This document shows positions 8,152 to 16,070 of a stretch of 32,302 nt of DNA, piece by piece. A program made the translations under genes and the position numbers. Origin of the DNA: Gillisia sp. CAL575 (lineage in GTDB: Bacteria > Bacteroidota > Bacteroidia > Flavobacteriales > Flavobacteriaceae); contig NZ_APHJ01000043.1 in the NCBI RefSeq assembly GCF_000403785.1, forward strand, positions 1-32,302, written 5' to 3'. The notes under the pieces are model-generated. The model was not told the origin of the DNA, ran no database searches, and saw nothing but the letters and a program-made list of their open reading frames with translations. Position 1 is the first letter of the stretch, and the number at the start of each line of letters is the position of its first letter.

Positions 8152-9468
8152 TTATTCAATTATAAATTTAAAACCTCCCGTGATAATGCTTGAGCTTAGT
8201 CCAGAATCACGATCGTATTTGTTATACTTAAGGTCGATGCTCTTTAGTCCGAAATTCCAGAACTTGAAATCTGTTAATAGATCGGTATATGAAACCCCAA
8301 AGCCATATTGATTTGCGCTATACTCCGAAATATCATAGTCTGAAGTATAAAATTCTTCTGTTGATAGATGACTTTCATAGGGTGCAAAATAATCTGCCGC
8401 TGTCTGAATGTAATACCTGTAGGAGGGATACAGCGTAAATTTTTGGCTGATTTTTATAGGTAATTCTAAGCTAGCGGTATGAGATTTTATTCCCCAATCA
8501 TCTGTATAAAATCTGTAATAGGAGCGGAGTACAAATATCTCATTGATATAGTAATTTAAACGCCCACCAACTGCAACTTTAAATCTTGAATCTGGCAATC
8601 GTTCAATATCATCTGCCAGTTGGAAGTTTTCGATAAATGAATCTGCAACATCACTAAAATATACTCGTTGAAAAGGAGTAGAGAGTAAGCCTTTTTGCTG
8701 AACAAAATCTAAAGCCAAGGAGGCTTGCATCTTTTTAGATAGAATCTGTGAAAAACCAAAACCTAAAGAATAGGAGTTTCTCCGTTTATTTTTTAATTCA
8801 GTAAAATTTGGATTATAATCTTGATTCCCAATTATAGAATTTCTATTGAAAATTAATGGATCATTTTGATTGCTTGAATTTGCGAAGGACCTTAATTCTA
8901 TAGGGTAAATAGTATTCCATGTATCTAAATAAACATTAAGATTCACACTTAGTTCAGTATTCTTTTCATTGAGCAGTTTGGTGTAACTCCCACCAGCACC
9001 TATAGAGAAATAATCATATTCTGTAGAAACAGAAGCCTTTGCAGACCAAATTTTATTCCTGTCATCTGAACTATGGCTGTAAGTTCCTGTTACATTTCCC
9101 CAAAGATCTGAAGCAGAAGCACCAGAACTTGCTACAAATGGATCGGCTAATTTACCGCCATCAAAAGGATCTATATTGCTTGACGATGCAGAAGTATATG
9201 CGGAGATTCCAGCATCAATCGTCAAGATATCGTCTTCATTTAATGGAATGGAAATTACGACTGTACCTGTAGCATCGGTTAATTCCTCAGAACCGATTCC
9301 ACCACTAACGGCAGCATTATACCCGTCTTGAGAGTAGTAACTTGATAGGAAATCTACTTCTGTGTTTTCAAGTATTCTTTTTTTATAAACATTACTAGAA
9401 TCTTGGGCAAATCCAATTGTGAATGAGAAGATAAAAGTGGTAAATATTAATCTTTGAAACATATTCAT
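8152..9468 (-). CDS. DUF3570 outer-membrane beta-barrel protein
   Basis: A 438-residue exported protein. A signal peptide ends at about Ala21 (GFA-Q). The mature part is full of alternating hydrophobic/polar strands with many Tyr, Ser and Asn, ending in a strand with a C-terminal aromatic (GGFKFIIE). This is the pattern of an outer-membrane beta-barrel of the DUF3570 family. Near the N-terminus are a Gly/Ser-rich stretch (VSGGIGSEELTDATGTV) and SSGASASD (114-121), which faintly resembles the (S/T)GA(S/T) motif that ApbE modifies. This is the last gene of the thioredoxin-ApbE-DUF4266-DUF3570 operon, 31 nt after DUF4266. Role unknown; by context it serves an envelope redox or metal-related process. 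Family assignment is from recalled sequence features and gene order. Confidence 0.82.
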   Translation of the reverse strand: MNMFQRLIFTTFIFSFTIGFAQDSSNVYKKRILENTEVDFLSSYYSQDGYNAAVSGGIGSEELTDATGTVVISIPLNEDDILTIDAGISAYTSASSSNIDPFDGGKLADPFVASSGASASDLWGNVTGTYSHSSDDRNKIWSAKASVSTEYDYFSIGAGGSYTKLLNEKNTELSVNLNVYLDTWNTIYPIELRSFANSSNQNDPLIFNRNSIIGNQDYNPNFTELKNKRRNSYSLGFGFSQILSKKMQASLALDFVQQKGLLSTPFQRVYFSDVADSFIENFQLADDIERLPDSRFKVAVGGRLNYYINEIFVLRSYYRFYTDDWGIKSHTASLELPIKISQKFTLYPSYRYYIQTAADYFAPYESHLSTEEFYTSDYDISEYSANQYGFGVSYTDLLTDFKFWNFGLKSIDLKYNKYDRDSGLSSSIITGGFKFIIE

Positions 9469-9499
9469 TTATGAATTGTATAAAATTAAAAAATACGTT

Positions 9500-9712
9500 C
9501 TAGTTGCAACCGCAACCGCCCCCTGTTTTGCCACCGTTAGCACCAACTGCTGCTTCTCTATAGGAATGAAAAGTAGTGGTATTTCTATCAGATTTTTTAT
9601 CAGATAATGTCATATCAGGATCATTAATATTCACCTTTTCATATTCTTTTACCGCAACACATGAAGTTAGGGATGCAGTAAGAATAACTATGATAAAAAT
9701 TTTCTTAATCAT
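9500..9712 (-). CDS. DUF4266 lipoprotein with Gly/Cys-rich tail
   Basis: A 70-residue lipoprotein. The lipobox LTSC ends at Cys18, so the mature chain is only about 53 residues and lipid-anchored. The middle is polar. The C-terminus is striking: SYREAAVGANGGKTGGGCGCN, with Cys67 and Cys69 in a glycine-rich tail. This tail is the hallmark of DUF4266. The gene overlaps the end of apbE by 4 nt (ATGA), so translation is coupled. Two close cysteines on a small anchored protein next to an exported thioredoxin suggest a redox substrate or metal ligand; this is inference. No catalytic domain is visible. Confidence 0.85.
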   Translation of the reverse strand: MIKKIFIIVILTASLTSCVAVKEYEKVNINDPDMTLSDKKSDRNTTTFHSYREAAVGANGGKTGGGCGCN

Positions 9713-10692
9713 ATTTTATCGATTTCAATATTATTAGAAGTATGAATTGCACCCTTGTCGTCTATAATAATACACTCTATTTTAGGCAATTGGTTCACTC
9801 TATTTAATCCTACTTCTATTCCCATTACAAAAATAGAAGTTGCAAGCGCATCTGCTATTTCAGCTTTGGGGGCAAATACGGTAACACTAATAATTCCAGT
9901 GGTTGGATATCCGGTTCTAGGGTCTATTATGTGCGAAAATCGCTTATCATTAAAGGTAACATACTTTTCATAATTACCAGATGTTACAACTGCAGAATTG
10001 CTAACAGGCATTAAGGCAAATGCTTTATTTTTATTCATTGGATTGGTAATTGCGACTTTCCATTCTTTACCGTCTGGTTGCAATCCCCACGTATTCATAT
10101 CTCCAGAGGCATTAATAATTCCAGAAACGACTCCTTTTTCTATTAGCAATGCTTTAGCTTTATCTGCCGCATATCCCTTTCCAATAGCTCCAAAACCTAT
10201 TTTCATCCCAGATAATTTAAGTAAAACACTTCTGTTCTCCTTATCTAGTATAATATTTTGATAACCTACTTTTGATACTGAATTTCTAATAATTTCTTCA
10301 TCTGGCATTTGCGTCATAGAGCCGTCAAATATCCAAACCTTATCCATAGAAGCATAACTTATATCAAAAGCGCCATCGGAGAGTTTAGAGATTACTATTG
10401 CGCGTTGAATAAGATCGAATAGCTCCTTGTCTACCTTAACTGGTTTTACTCCGGCATTTCTGTTAATCTCAGAAGTTTGAGAATTTGGATCCCATGAGGA
10501 GATCAGTCTTTCTATTCTTGAAATTTCATTTATCGCTTGATCTATATATTTCTCACCTTTTGCTGAATCATTTGCCACTACGGTAATCTCAAAGCGACTC
10601 CCCATTAGTTTTAGGGTACGTTTATAGGGTTGCTGTGCAAATATAAAAGAAGTGATAAAAAGAAATAATAATATTAAGGCAGGTCTATTCAA
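9709..10692 (-). CDS. apbE: FAD:protein FMN transferase (ApbE)
   Basis: Periplasmic Mg-dependent enzyme that transfers FMN from FAD to a Ser/Thr of a target protein. It has 327 residues; a signal peptide ends near Ala19-Gln20. Family motifs are in order: MGSRFEI (30-36), GAIGKGYAADK (168-178), NASGDMNTWG (194-203), SGNYEKY (238-244), HIIDPRTGYP (254-263) and the metal-binding ADALATS (280-286). There is no lipobox. It starts 5 nt after the thioredoxin gene and overlaps DUF4266 by 4 nt. No classical FMN-binding domain protein (RnfG/NqrC type) is in the operon, so the acceptor is unclear. It may be the DUF3570 or DUF4266 partner or an unlinked protein. Confidence 0.94.
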   Translation of the reverse strand: MNRPALILLFLFITSFIFAQQPYKRTLKLMGSRFEITVVANDSAKGEKYIDQAINEISRIERLISSWDPNSQTSEINRNAGVKPVKVDKELFDLIQRAIVISKLSDGAFDISYASMDKVWIFDGSMTQMPDEEIIRNSVSKVGYQNIILDKENRSVLLKLSGMKIGFGAIGKGYAADKAKALLIEKGVVSGIINASGDMNTWGLQPDGKEWKVAITNPMNKNKAFALMPVSNSAVVTSGNYEKYVTFNDKRFSHIIDPRTGYPTTGIISVTVFAPKAEIADALATSIFVMGIEVGLNRVNQLPKIECIIIDDKGAIHTSNNIEIDKI

Positions 10693-10697
10693 AATGC

Positions 10698-11135
10698 TTA
10701 ATTATATGAAGAAAGTAATTTTTCAAATTGTTCTGGTCCCATTTTTTGATAACCTGTAGAACCTTTCACCTCACCTTTTGAATTTAGTACTACCACAAAT
10801 GGGAAGTATCCATTATTGTTATATTTCTCTGCCAAAACATTATTGCGATCTTGTTGTTCTTTAGATAATGCGTTTTTGCTTCTTTTTGGGAAATCTGCTT
10901 TTAGCATTACAAAGTGATCTTTTGAATATTTCTTGAATTCTTCAGTACTCCATACTTCGCGATCCAATTTAATACATGGGCCACACCAGTCTGAACCTTG
11001 AAAGACGAGTACAATTGGTTTTTGTTCTTTCTTAGCAATTTCCTTTGCAGTAGTAAAATCTGTTTGCCAATCCTGAGCTAAAAGGCTACTAAAGCTTATA
11101 AAAGTGAATAGAACTGTAATTAGGACTCTTTTCAT
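10698..11135 (-). CDS. Exported thioredoxin-family protein
   Basis: A 145-residue thiol-disulfide protein. The signal peptide ends at about Ala20 (SLLA-Q). The active site is WCGPC (Cys51, Cys54) after VLVFQGSDW, followed by the long insert typical of DUF255/Thioredoxin_7-like periplasmic proteins. The strand GYFPFVVVLNSKGEVKG carries the conserved cis-Pro region (FPF). This is the first gene of the four-gene operon and lies 5 nt upstream of apbE. It most likely keeps cysteines of an envelope partner reduced or isomerised; the two cysteines of the DUF4266 tail are the obvious candidates (inference). No recognisable TAnnTTTG promoter was found upstream. Confidence 0.88.
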   Translation of the reverse strand: MKRVLITVLFTFISFSSLLAQDWQTDFTTAKEIAKKEQKPIVLVFQGSDWCGPCIKLDREVWSTEEFKKYSKDHFVMLKADFPKRSKNALSKEQQDRNNVLAEKYNNNGYFPFVVVLNSKGEVKGSTGYQKMGPEQFEKLLSSYN

Positions 11136-11262
11136 TATAATTTATATAAGATATTCAACTGAATTATTCAATTACTGAACCAAAGTTTCATCAACTTTAA
11201 ACATAAAACATTTTATTTAACGTGATATTGTGTTTCGAGCTCCTGTTATAATTAAATAATAA

Positions 11263-11300
11263 ATTAAAAAAAGCCTGTAACACTCTTAGGATTACAGGCT
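11263..11300 (-). terminator. Rho-independent terminator of TetR operon
   Basis: On the minus strand a 9-bp perfect stem (agcctgtaa/ttacaggct, 11292-11300 with 11272-11280) is followed by a seven-T run. It lies 22 nt past the stop of the DJ-1/PfpI gene and separates that operon from the thioredoxin operon. Confidence 0.88.
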
Positions 11301-11322
11301 ATAAAATATAAGTAAATTTTAT

Positions 11323-12099
11323 TTATTTAAGTGACTGAAATAATTCATCTGCTACCTTATTTGAAGATGCAGGATTTTGTCCTGTGATTAAATTTCCATC
11401 TTTTACCACATGAACATCCCAGTTAGCTGCTTTGGAAAAAACACCTCCATTTTCCTTTAGCATATCCTCCACTAGAAATGGAACAACATTGGTTAATTGT
11501 ACAGCTTCTTCTTCAGTATTCGTAAATCCTGTAACATTTTTCCCCATTACTAATGGCTCCCCATTTTCTTTTTTCACATCCTTCAAAATTCCCGGAGCAT
11601 GACACACAAGTGCAATTGGTTTATCCTGCTCATTGAAAGTTTCGATCAAAGCTATGGAAGTTTTATCTTCAGCAAGATCCCAAAGTGGACCATGACCGCC
11701 TGGATAAAATACGGCATCAAAATCTTCTGCTTTAACATTTTCCAGTTTTACAGTAGTATTAATTATTTCCTGTGCAGATTTATCTTTATTATAACGCTTG
11801 GTTGCTTCTGTTTGACTTGCTTCTGCTTTACTTCTAGGGTCTATAGGAGCTTTGCCTCCTTTAGGAGATGCTACCGTGATTTTCACCCCTTTATCAAGTA
11901 AGTTATAATATGGAGCAGCAAACTCTTCAACCCAGAATCCTGTTTTTTCGCCAGTATCACCTAACTCATCATGAGAAGTCAAAACAAATAATACTTTCTT
12001 TTGATCTGTATTTTGTTTATCGCTATTTGTGTTTTCCTGACTATTAGCAGTTAAGCTGCTTAAACCTATAGCTAGAATTGTTAAATGTGTTAATTTCAT
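11323..12099 (-). CDS. Exported DJ-1/PfpI family protein
   Basis: A 258-residue class I glutamine amidotransferase-like protein of the DJ-1/PfpI group. The N-terminus is a signal peptide (LTILAIGLSSLTANSQ), so it should be periplasmic, unlike most cytoplasmic relatives. The nucleophile elbow is ALVCHAPG with Cys166-His167. The conserved acidic residue is Glu58 or Glu59 in GFWVEEFAAPY. The FYPGGHGPLWDL stretch (131-142) forms the oxyanion region. These features fit Hsp31/glyoxalase III-like proteins, which detoxify methylglyoxal or repair glycated molecules; this activity is inferred. It follows the NADP-dependent oxidoreductase by 65 nt and is probably in the same TetR-controlled operon, ending at the terminator just downstream. 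Confidence 0.88.
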   Translation of the reverse strand: MKLTHLTILAIGLSSLTANSQENTNSDKQNTDQKKVLFVLTSHDELGDTGEKTGFWVEEFAAPYYNLLDKGVKITVASPKGGKAPIDPRSKAEASQTEATKRYNKDKSAQEIINTTVKLENVKAEDFDAVFYPGGHGPLWDLAEDKTSIALIETFNEQDKPIALVCHAPGILKDVKKENGEPLVMGKNVTGFTNTEEEAVQLTNVVPFLVEDMLKENGGVFSKAANWDVHVVKDGNLITGQNPASSNKVADELFQSLK

Positions 12100-12164
12100 T
12101 ACTTTCTATTCTTATTATTAATTGAAAACCAAATGCGCCCATTCTATAGCGCCAGTTTTTTATT

Positions 12165-13166
12165 TTAAACTTTAACTACCATTTTTCCTTTATTCTTTCC
12201 TTCGAAAAGATCTAAAAATGCTTGAGGAATATTCTCAAAACCTTCAACAATGGTTTCAGAATAACTAAGCTTATCTTGATTTAACCATTCAGTTAATTGC
12301 TTGATTCCTGCTGGATGTTTGTCTGCATAATCAAATACTACAAAACCTTGCATAGAAGAACTTTTCTTCACTAAAAATGGTTGCACGCTAATGCTCTTTG
12401 GAAGTTCGGTATTATTATAAACAGAGATTGCTCCACAATTAATAGTCCTTGAGAACTTATTGATGTTAAAAAGGACAGCTTCAGAAATATCACCACCAAC
12501 ATTGTCAAAATATACATCTACACCATCGGGACATGCTATGGCAATTGCCTCATTCATGTTTTTGGTAGTGTTGTAATTTATACCTTCATCAAAACCGAAT
12601 TTTGCTTTCAGCAGTTCCACCTTTTCATCTGTTCCGGCAATTCCAACTACTCGTAATCCTAGAATCTTACCAATTTGTCCTACTACGCTACCTACAGCAC
12701 CTGCTGCACCAGATACAAGTAGAGTTTCACCTTTCTTTGGTTTTCCAATTTCAGTTAATCCCAAATAGGCTGTTAATCCTGTCATCCCCAAAACACCTAG
12801 ATATGCTGATAGTGAAGCTTTGTCTGGATCTACCTTTAAAAGATCATCGCCTTTTGCCACTTGTGTTCCTTTCCACTCTAACATTCCAGACACGTGATCT
12901 CCTTTACTAAAGTTACTATTCTTAGATTCTACAACTTCTGCAATGATGCCAGAAACAATTGGTTTATTTAACTCAAATGGTGGTATGTAAGACGGAGCAT
13001 CGCTCATTCTTCCTCTCAAATATGGGTCCACAGAAACATATTTAGTATTAACCAAAACTTCACCTTCTTGTAATTCAGAAATTTCTGAAGTTGTGAATTC
13101 AAAATCGTTTAATTCTGGTTTTCCAGCTGGTCTATTCTTTAAATTAATTGTTTTTGTTGTGCTCAT
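12165..13166 (-). CDS. NADP-dependent oxidoreductase (MDR, PTGR/CurA-like)
   Basis: A zinc-independent medium-chain reductase of about 333 residues, predicted to reduce the C=C bond of alpha,beta-unsaturated carbonyls with NADPH. The PTGR/CurA group motif VDPYLRGRMSD is present, as is the nucleotide-binding loop SGAAGAVGSVVGQIGK. The tail NKGKMVVKV is typical. The frame is open for 26 more codons upstream, but that part overlaps the TetR gene and reads as TetR DNA. The Met of MSTTKTINLKNRPAG is therefore chosen, leaving a 13-nt gap. Lying between a TetR regulator and a DJ-1 protein, it likely handles reactive carbonyls or quinones. The substrate is inference. Confidence 0.9.
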   Translation of the reverse strand: MSTTKTINLKNRPAGKPELNDFEFTTSEISELQEGEVLVNTKYVSVDPYLRGRMSDAPSYIPPFELNKPIVSGIIAEVVESKNSNFSKGDHVSGMLEWKGTQVAKGDDLLKVDPDKASLSAYLGVLGMTGLTAYLGLTEIGKPKKGETLLVSGAAGAVGSVVGQIGKILGLRVVGIAGTDEKVELLKAKFGFDEGINYNTTKNMNEAIAIACPDGVDVYFDNVGGDISEAVLFNINKFSRTINCGAISVYNNTELPKSISVQPFLVKKSSSMQGFVVFDYADKHPAGIKQLTEWLNQDKLSYSETIVEGFENIPQAFLDLFEGKNKGKMVVKV

Positions 13167-13179
13167 GATTTTTATTTTT

Positions 13180-13758
13180 TTAAATTTTAATACTATTCCA
13201 CGCCATATTATAGGCTTCATCCACGTGCGTAGATGATAATTCATACAGATCTCGCTGTTGCATATTCATTAAAAATGAGATAGGGTAAATACTGAATGCA
13301 TAAAGCATATATGGGGATACTTGTTTAATGATCCCTTCATTCTGTCCGCGTACCCAAAGATCTAAGAGAGGTTGCAGGTGTTTTAAGCCTTCCTTTCTGC
13401 TAGCTTCATCTATCATAGGGGTATTATCACATTGAGATAGAAACATAGCTTCTTCCACTTCTTTCAGTTTGAATATGGCAATATTCTTCCAGATCTTTTC
13501 GAAACCTTTTTCAACAGAAAAATGTTCTTCATAATCCATAAAAGCAAAATCACTAAATGAGGCCTTTACTTCAACATAAACCTGATTAATCAAGTTTTGT
13601 TTATTTTCAAAATAGAGGTAGATCGTTCCAGGAGAAATCCCAGCCATCTTTGCAATCTTGGACATAGGAGCTGCGTGAAAACCGTTGTTATTAACAAGTT
13701 TGATTGTAGCTCTTACGAGTGCTTCTCGTTTATTTTGACTTTTTGAAGGTATGCTCAT
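13180..13758 (-). CDS. TetR/AcrR family transcriptional regulator
   Basis: A 192-residue repressor-type regulator. The N-terminal helix-turn-helix is clear: KREALVRATIKLVNNNGF, then MSKIAKMAGISPGTIYLYFENKQNL (32-56), the TetR recognition helix pattern. The C-terminal ligand domain is variable and gives no hint of inducer. It is the first gene of the operon with the MDR reductase and DJ-1 protein. A palindrome sits just upstream of its -7 box, so it probably represses its own operon and is released by an electrophile or related ligand (inference). Confidence 0.92.
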   Translation of the reverse strand: MSIPSKSQNKREALVRATIKLVNNNGFHAAPMSKIAKMAGISPGTIYLYFENKQNLINQVYVEVKASFSDFAFMDYEEHFSVEKGFEKIWKNIAIFKLKEVEEAMFLSQCDNTPMIDEASRKEGLKHLQPLLDLWVRGQNEGIIKQVSPYMLYAFSIYPISFLMNMQQRDLYELSSTHVDEAYNMAWNSIKI

Positions 13759-13775
13759 AAAGTATAATAATGATA

Positions 13776-13809
13776 CAAATTTACATTAAAATGAACGTTC
13801 ATTCATTTT
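13776..13809 (-). promoter_or_regulatory. Promoter and palindromic operator of TetR operon
   Basis: The -7 box TAAATTTG (minus strand, 13776-13783) matches TAnnTTTG. Directly upstream lies the perfect 14-bp palindrome aatgaacgttcatt (13790-13803). It overlaps a second inverted repeat, aaaatgaa (13788-13795) with ttcatttt (13802-13809). A TetR dimer bound here would cover the spacer and -33 region. No good TTG is present at -33. The predicted leader is only about 12 nt. Confidence 0.7.
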
Positions 13810-13911
13810 TTAAAATGGGTTTATGTTTTATTTAACCCTATCCTTTAAAGCTTTGCTAAAAAAGAAAGGAATTGGTAAAAATTTCTAAGTTTAGGGGAAG
13901 TACAAATAAGC

Positions 13912-14961
13912 CTAATCCAAACTTATCTTATTGATACTAAACTCCATATTTTTTATAGGTCCAGTAGTCTCATTGATCCTAGAGTTTGTATAATAAAGGC
14001 TATTCTTATAAATACTGAAGCTGTCTGCCCATTTAATTTTTTCTCCTTCTGCAAACGTGTTCATTTTTCCAGAGGAAATATTTAGTTTCATAATTTTTTG
14101 TTGTTCAAGATCGGCAAAATATAGATTTCCTTTTGTGTCGAAGAGCATTCCATCTGGAGCAGGTGTTTTCTTAATAAATTTCACTTTTTTTTGTATAGCT
14201 TCTTCTTTACCATTAATCAAAATTTCGGTTGGTACAGCATATAGACTATATCCGGTCAATGCATGGTAATATAGTAGATCATTTTCTGTATCCAGAGCTA
14301 TACCATCAGAATGTACGGTGTTGTTCCAACTGTCCCCATCTATTATCAAATGATCTTTTTCTGTTAGAGTAGAGTAGTGGTCATTCAAGACTCTTTTGGT
14401 AGTTCCATCTACAAGATCTAAGACCACCAATCCAGCATGGCCGGAATCTGTGAAATACGCCTTCTCTTTTTTCTTATCTATTCGCAGATCATTTATATAA
14501 GAATCCTTATGAAAACTATCATCTTCGAAGATGTAGGTTCGTTTAAGAGTATCAGTCTTCAAATCGAACACAAACACTCTTGGATTATCTATTACACCTT
14601 TAAAAAGAGCGTTGCGAGTATCTAACACATATAATTCGTCGTTGGAAACAATCACAGATTGTACACCAATAAATATCGAGTCCTTTGGAGTTACACCAAT
14701 TTCCCAAGAGTTCCAATTTTCATTAGGAAAGGCATGCGAGATTCCATTTTTATCTATTTCAACAACAGAGTTTTCTACAGCCTTTCTCCATCGCGGAAAA
14801 TTAACAAACATTCTTCCTTGATCGCTTATGCTTAAGCCTGTAACCTGTTGCCCTTTAAAGGAAATTACTTCTTCTATGTTTCTTTCTGAAGTAGCGGGAG
14901 CGGTAATAGATTTACAGCTTATAATTGTTGCTATACTTATAATTAATACTATTTTATTCAT
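13912..14961 (-). CDS. Yellow/MRJP-family lipoprotein (L-dopachrome-like propeller)
   Basis: A 349-residue lipoprotein (lipobox IISC, Cys16) with beta-propeller-type repeats. Features match the major royal jelly protein/yellow family: GQQVTGLSISDQGRMFVNFPRW near the N-terminus, VFVFDLKTDTLKRTYIF, YINDLRIDKKKEKAYFTDSG, the DGIALDTENDLLYYHALTG strand, and APDGMLFDTKGNLYFADLE. Bacterial members are exported and of uncertain function; the insect yellow proteins are linked to dopachrome conversion, but no such activity can be claimed here. It stands alone between two stress operons, with no promoter consensus seen upstream. Confidence 0.85.
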   Translation of the reverse strand: MNKIVLIISIATIISCKSITAPATSERNIEEVISFKGQQVTGLSISDQGRMFVNFPRWRKAVENSVVEIDKNGISHAFPNENWNSWEIGVTPKDSIFIGVQSVIVSNDELYVLDTRNALFKGVIDNPRVFVFDLKTDTLKRTYIFEDDSFHKDSYINDLRIDKKKEKAYFTDSGHAGLVVLDLVDGTTKRVLNDHYSTLTEKDHLIIDGDSWNNTVHSDGIALDTENDLLYYHALTGYSLYAVPTEILINGKEEAIQKKVKFIKKTPAPDGMLFDTKGNLYFADLEQQKIMKLNISSGKMNTFAEGEKIKWADSFSIYKNSLYYTNSRINETTGPIKNMEFSINKISLD

Positions 14962-15060
14962 TTGGATTTAGTGTAAAAAGATTATTACTTCTGTGAAGGT
15001 GAGGGTTTAGGAAGTGGATTTTTTTGTCAAAAAATTGAGGTTTTAATTAGTTGCATCTTT

Positions 15061-15094
15061 AATAAAAACCCTTGTTAATTAATAGAACAAGGGT
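15061..15094 (-). terminator. Rho-independent terminator of DoxX/MarR operon
   Basis: On the minus strand the stem acccttgtt/aacaagggt (15086-15094 with 15068-15076) is perfect over 9 bp, with a 9-nt loop. It is followed by TTTTTATT. It lies just past the stop of the decayed VOC gene and ends the 17992-15101 directon. Confidence 0.85.
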
Positions 15095-15100
15095 CTTATA

Positions 15101-15387
15101 TTACTTATAGTTCTTTACTGAATAAGATAAAGAGTAATGTGTTAGCTCATAACTATGCGTATATATTTCAAATAGAATTCCAAATGGATCTTCTACATAA
15201 CCCATTTTATATGGTTTATCTTTTGGATAGTATTCACTAATTGGCATTCTCTATTTACCTCCATAAGAAACTATCTTTTCAACCATAAGGGAAAATGATC
15301 TTGGATATACCTCTTTTTTATTCTTAGTACTTTTGTTTGAAGAGTTAATGAATTGAAATAAACTTTGTTTAGAATATGGTTCCTTTA
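15101..15387 (-). pseudogene. Decayed VOC/glyoxalase-family gene, 3' part
   Basis: The minus strand reads YSKQSLFQFINSS, then EVYPRSFSLMVEKIVSYGGK, then an in-frame TAG (15251-15253), then RMPISEYYPKDKPYKMGYVE, DPFGILFEIYTHSYE and a stop at 15101. DPFGILFEIYTHSYE is the classic C-terminal module of vicinal-oxygen-chelate proteins, with the metal-ligand Glu in FEIY. The N-terminal module is missing, and the frame runs directly out of the end of the upstream NAD(P)-binding gene. The TAG may be a former Trp codon (TGG). So this is a 5'-truncated gene with an additional nonsense codon. It was probably the last gene of the operon, since a terminator follows. Confidence 0.8.
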
Positions 15388-16023
15388 TGAACGCACCGCT
15401 TTTTCAATTGGAGTTTCTCCAGAGAGTATTTCAAAAATCTGATTTTTTTTTACATCATCATCTAACACTTCCACTAAAGTTTTAGCTACATCTGCTCTAG
15501 AGATACTACCTTGATTTTCAAATTTTTCTTGCAATTGGATTTTCCCTGAAGCAGCATCATCTGTAAGTGAACCTGGACGAACGATACTGTAATTTAATCC
15601 ACTAACTCGAAGATGATCATCCGCATTTTGTTTTGCTATTAAATAATCCTTAAGATCTTCACTCACTGAAGGCTTATCTGCGCCCATAGAGCTCAACATT
15701 ACAAATTTTGTTATACCCGCTTTCATAGCCGCATCTGTCAGTTTTTTTGCACCTTCCTGATCTACGCCAATTACATTCTTTCCTTTAGAACCGGCAGCAA
15801 ATATTACCTTATCGGTATTTTTCATAGCATGGTCTAGATCTTCTTCAAGATCAGCCATAACAGCCATTACATTTTCTTTTTCAAAATGGTCTTTTTGTTC
15901 CTGCTTTCTAACCATTGCTATAGGCTGATAGTTTTTAGATTCCTTCAATAAATCTATAATGATTCTTCCTGTCGTACCGTTTGCTCCGGCTACTAACACA
16001 TTTTTCACTTTGCTCATAATCAT
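15385..16023 (-). CDS. NAD(P)-binding SDR-like/NmrA-type protein
   Basis: A 212-residue atypical short-chain dehydrogenase-like protein. The dinucleotide-binding loop is GANGTTGRIIIDLL (14-27). Further matches are DKVIFAAGSKGK, the active-site strand KFVMLSSMGADKP and YSIVRPGSLTDD, all usual in the NAD(P)H-binding (SDR_a5/YtfG-like) group. The catalytic YxxxK is not clear (DYLIAKQNAD has Y and K). It could reduce quinones or act as a sensor. A second start at Met3 (MSKVKNVL) is equally likely. It lies 47 nt after the MDR gene in the DoxX-MarR operon. Confidence 0.88.
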   Translation of the reverse strand: MIMSKVKNVLVAGANGTTGRIIIDLLKESKNYQPIAMVRKQEQKDHFEKENVMAVMADLEEDLDHAMKNTDKVIFAAGSKGKNVIGVDQEGAKKLTDAAMKAGITKFVMLSSMGADKPSVSEDLKDYLIAKQNADDHLRVSGLNYSIVRPGSLTDDAASGKIQLQEKFENQGSISRADVAKTLVEVLDDDVKKNQIFEILSGETPIEKAVRS

Positions 16024-16070
16024 CTTTTTTTATTATTTTAATTGTAAGAATTTTGTATAAAACTTGATAT

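Noticed and set aside
13167-13244. 26-codon extension of the MDR reductase
   Set aside because: It overlaps the 3' end of the TetR gene, and the family N-terminus begins at the later Met.
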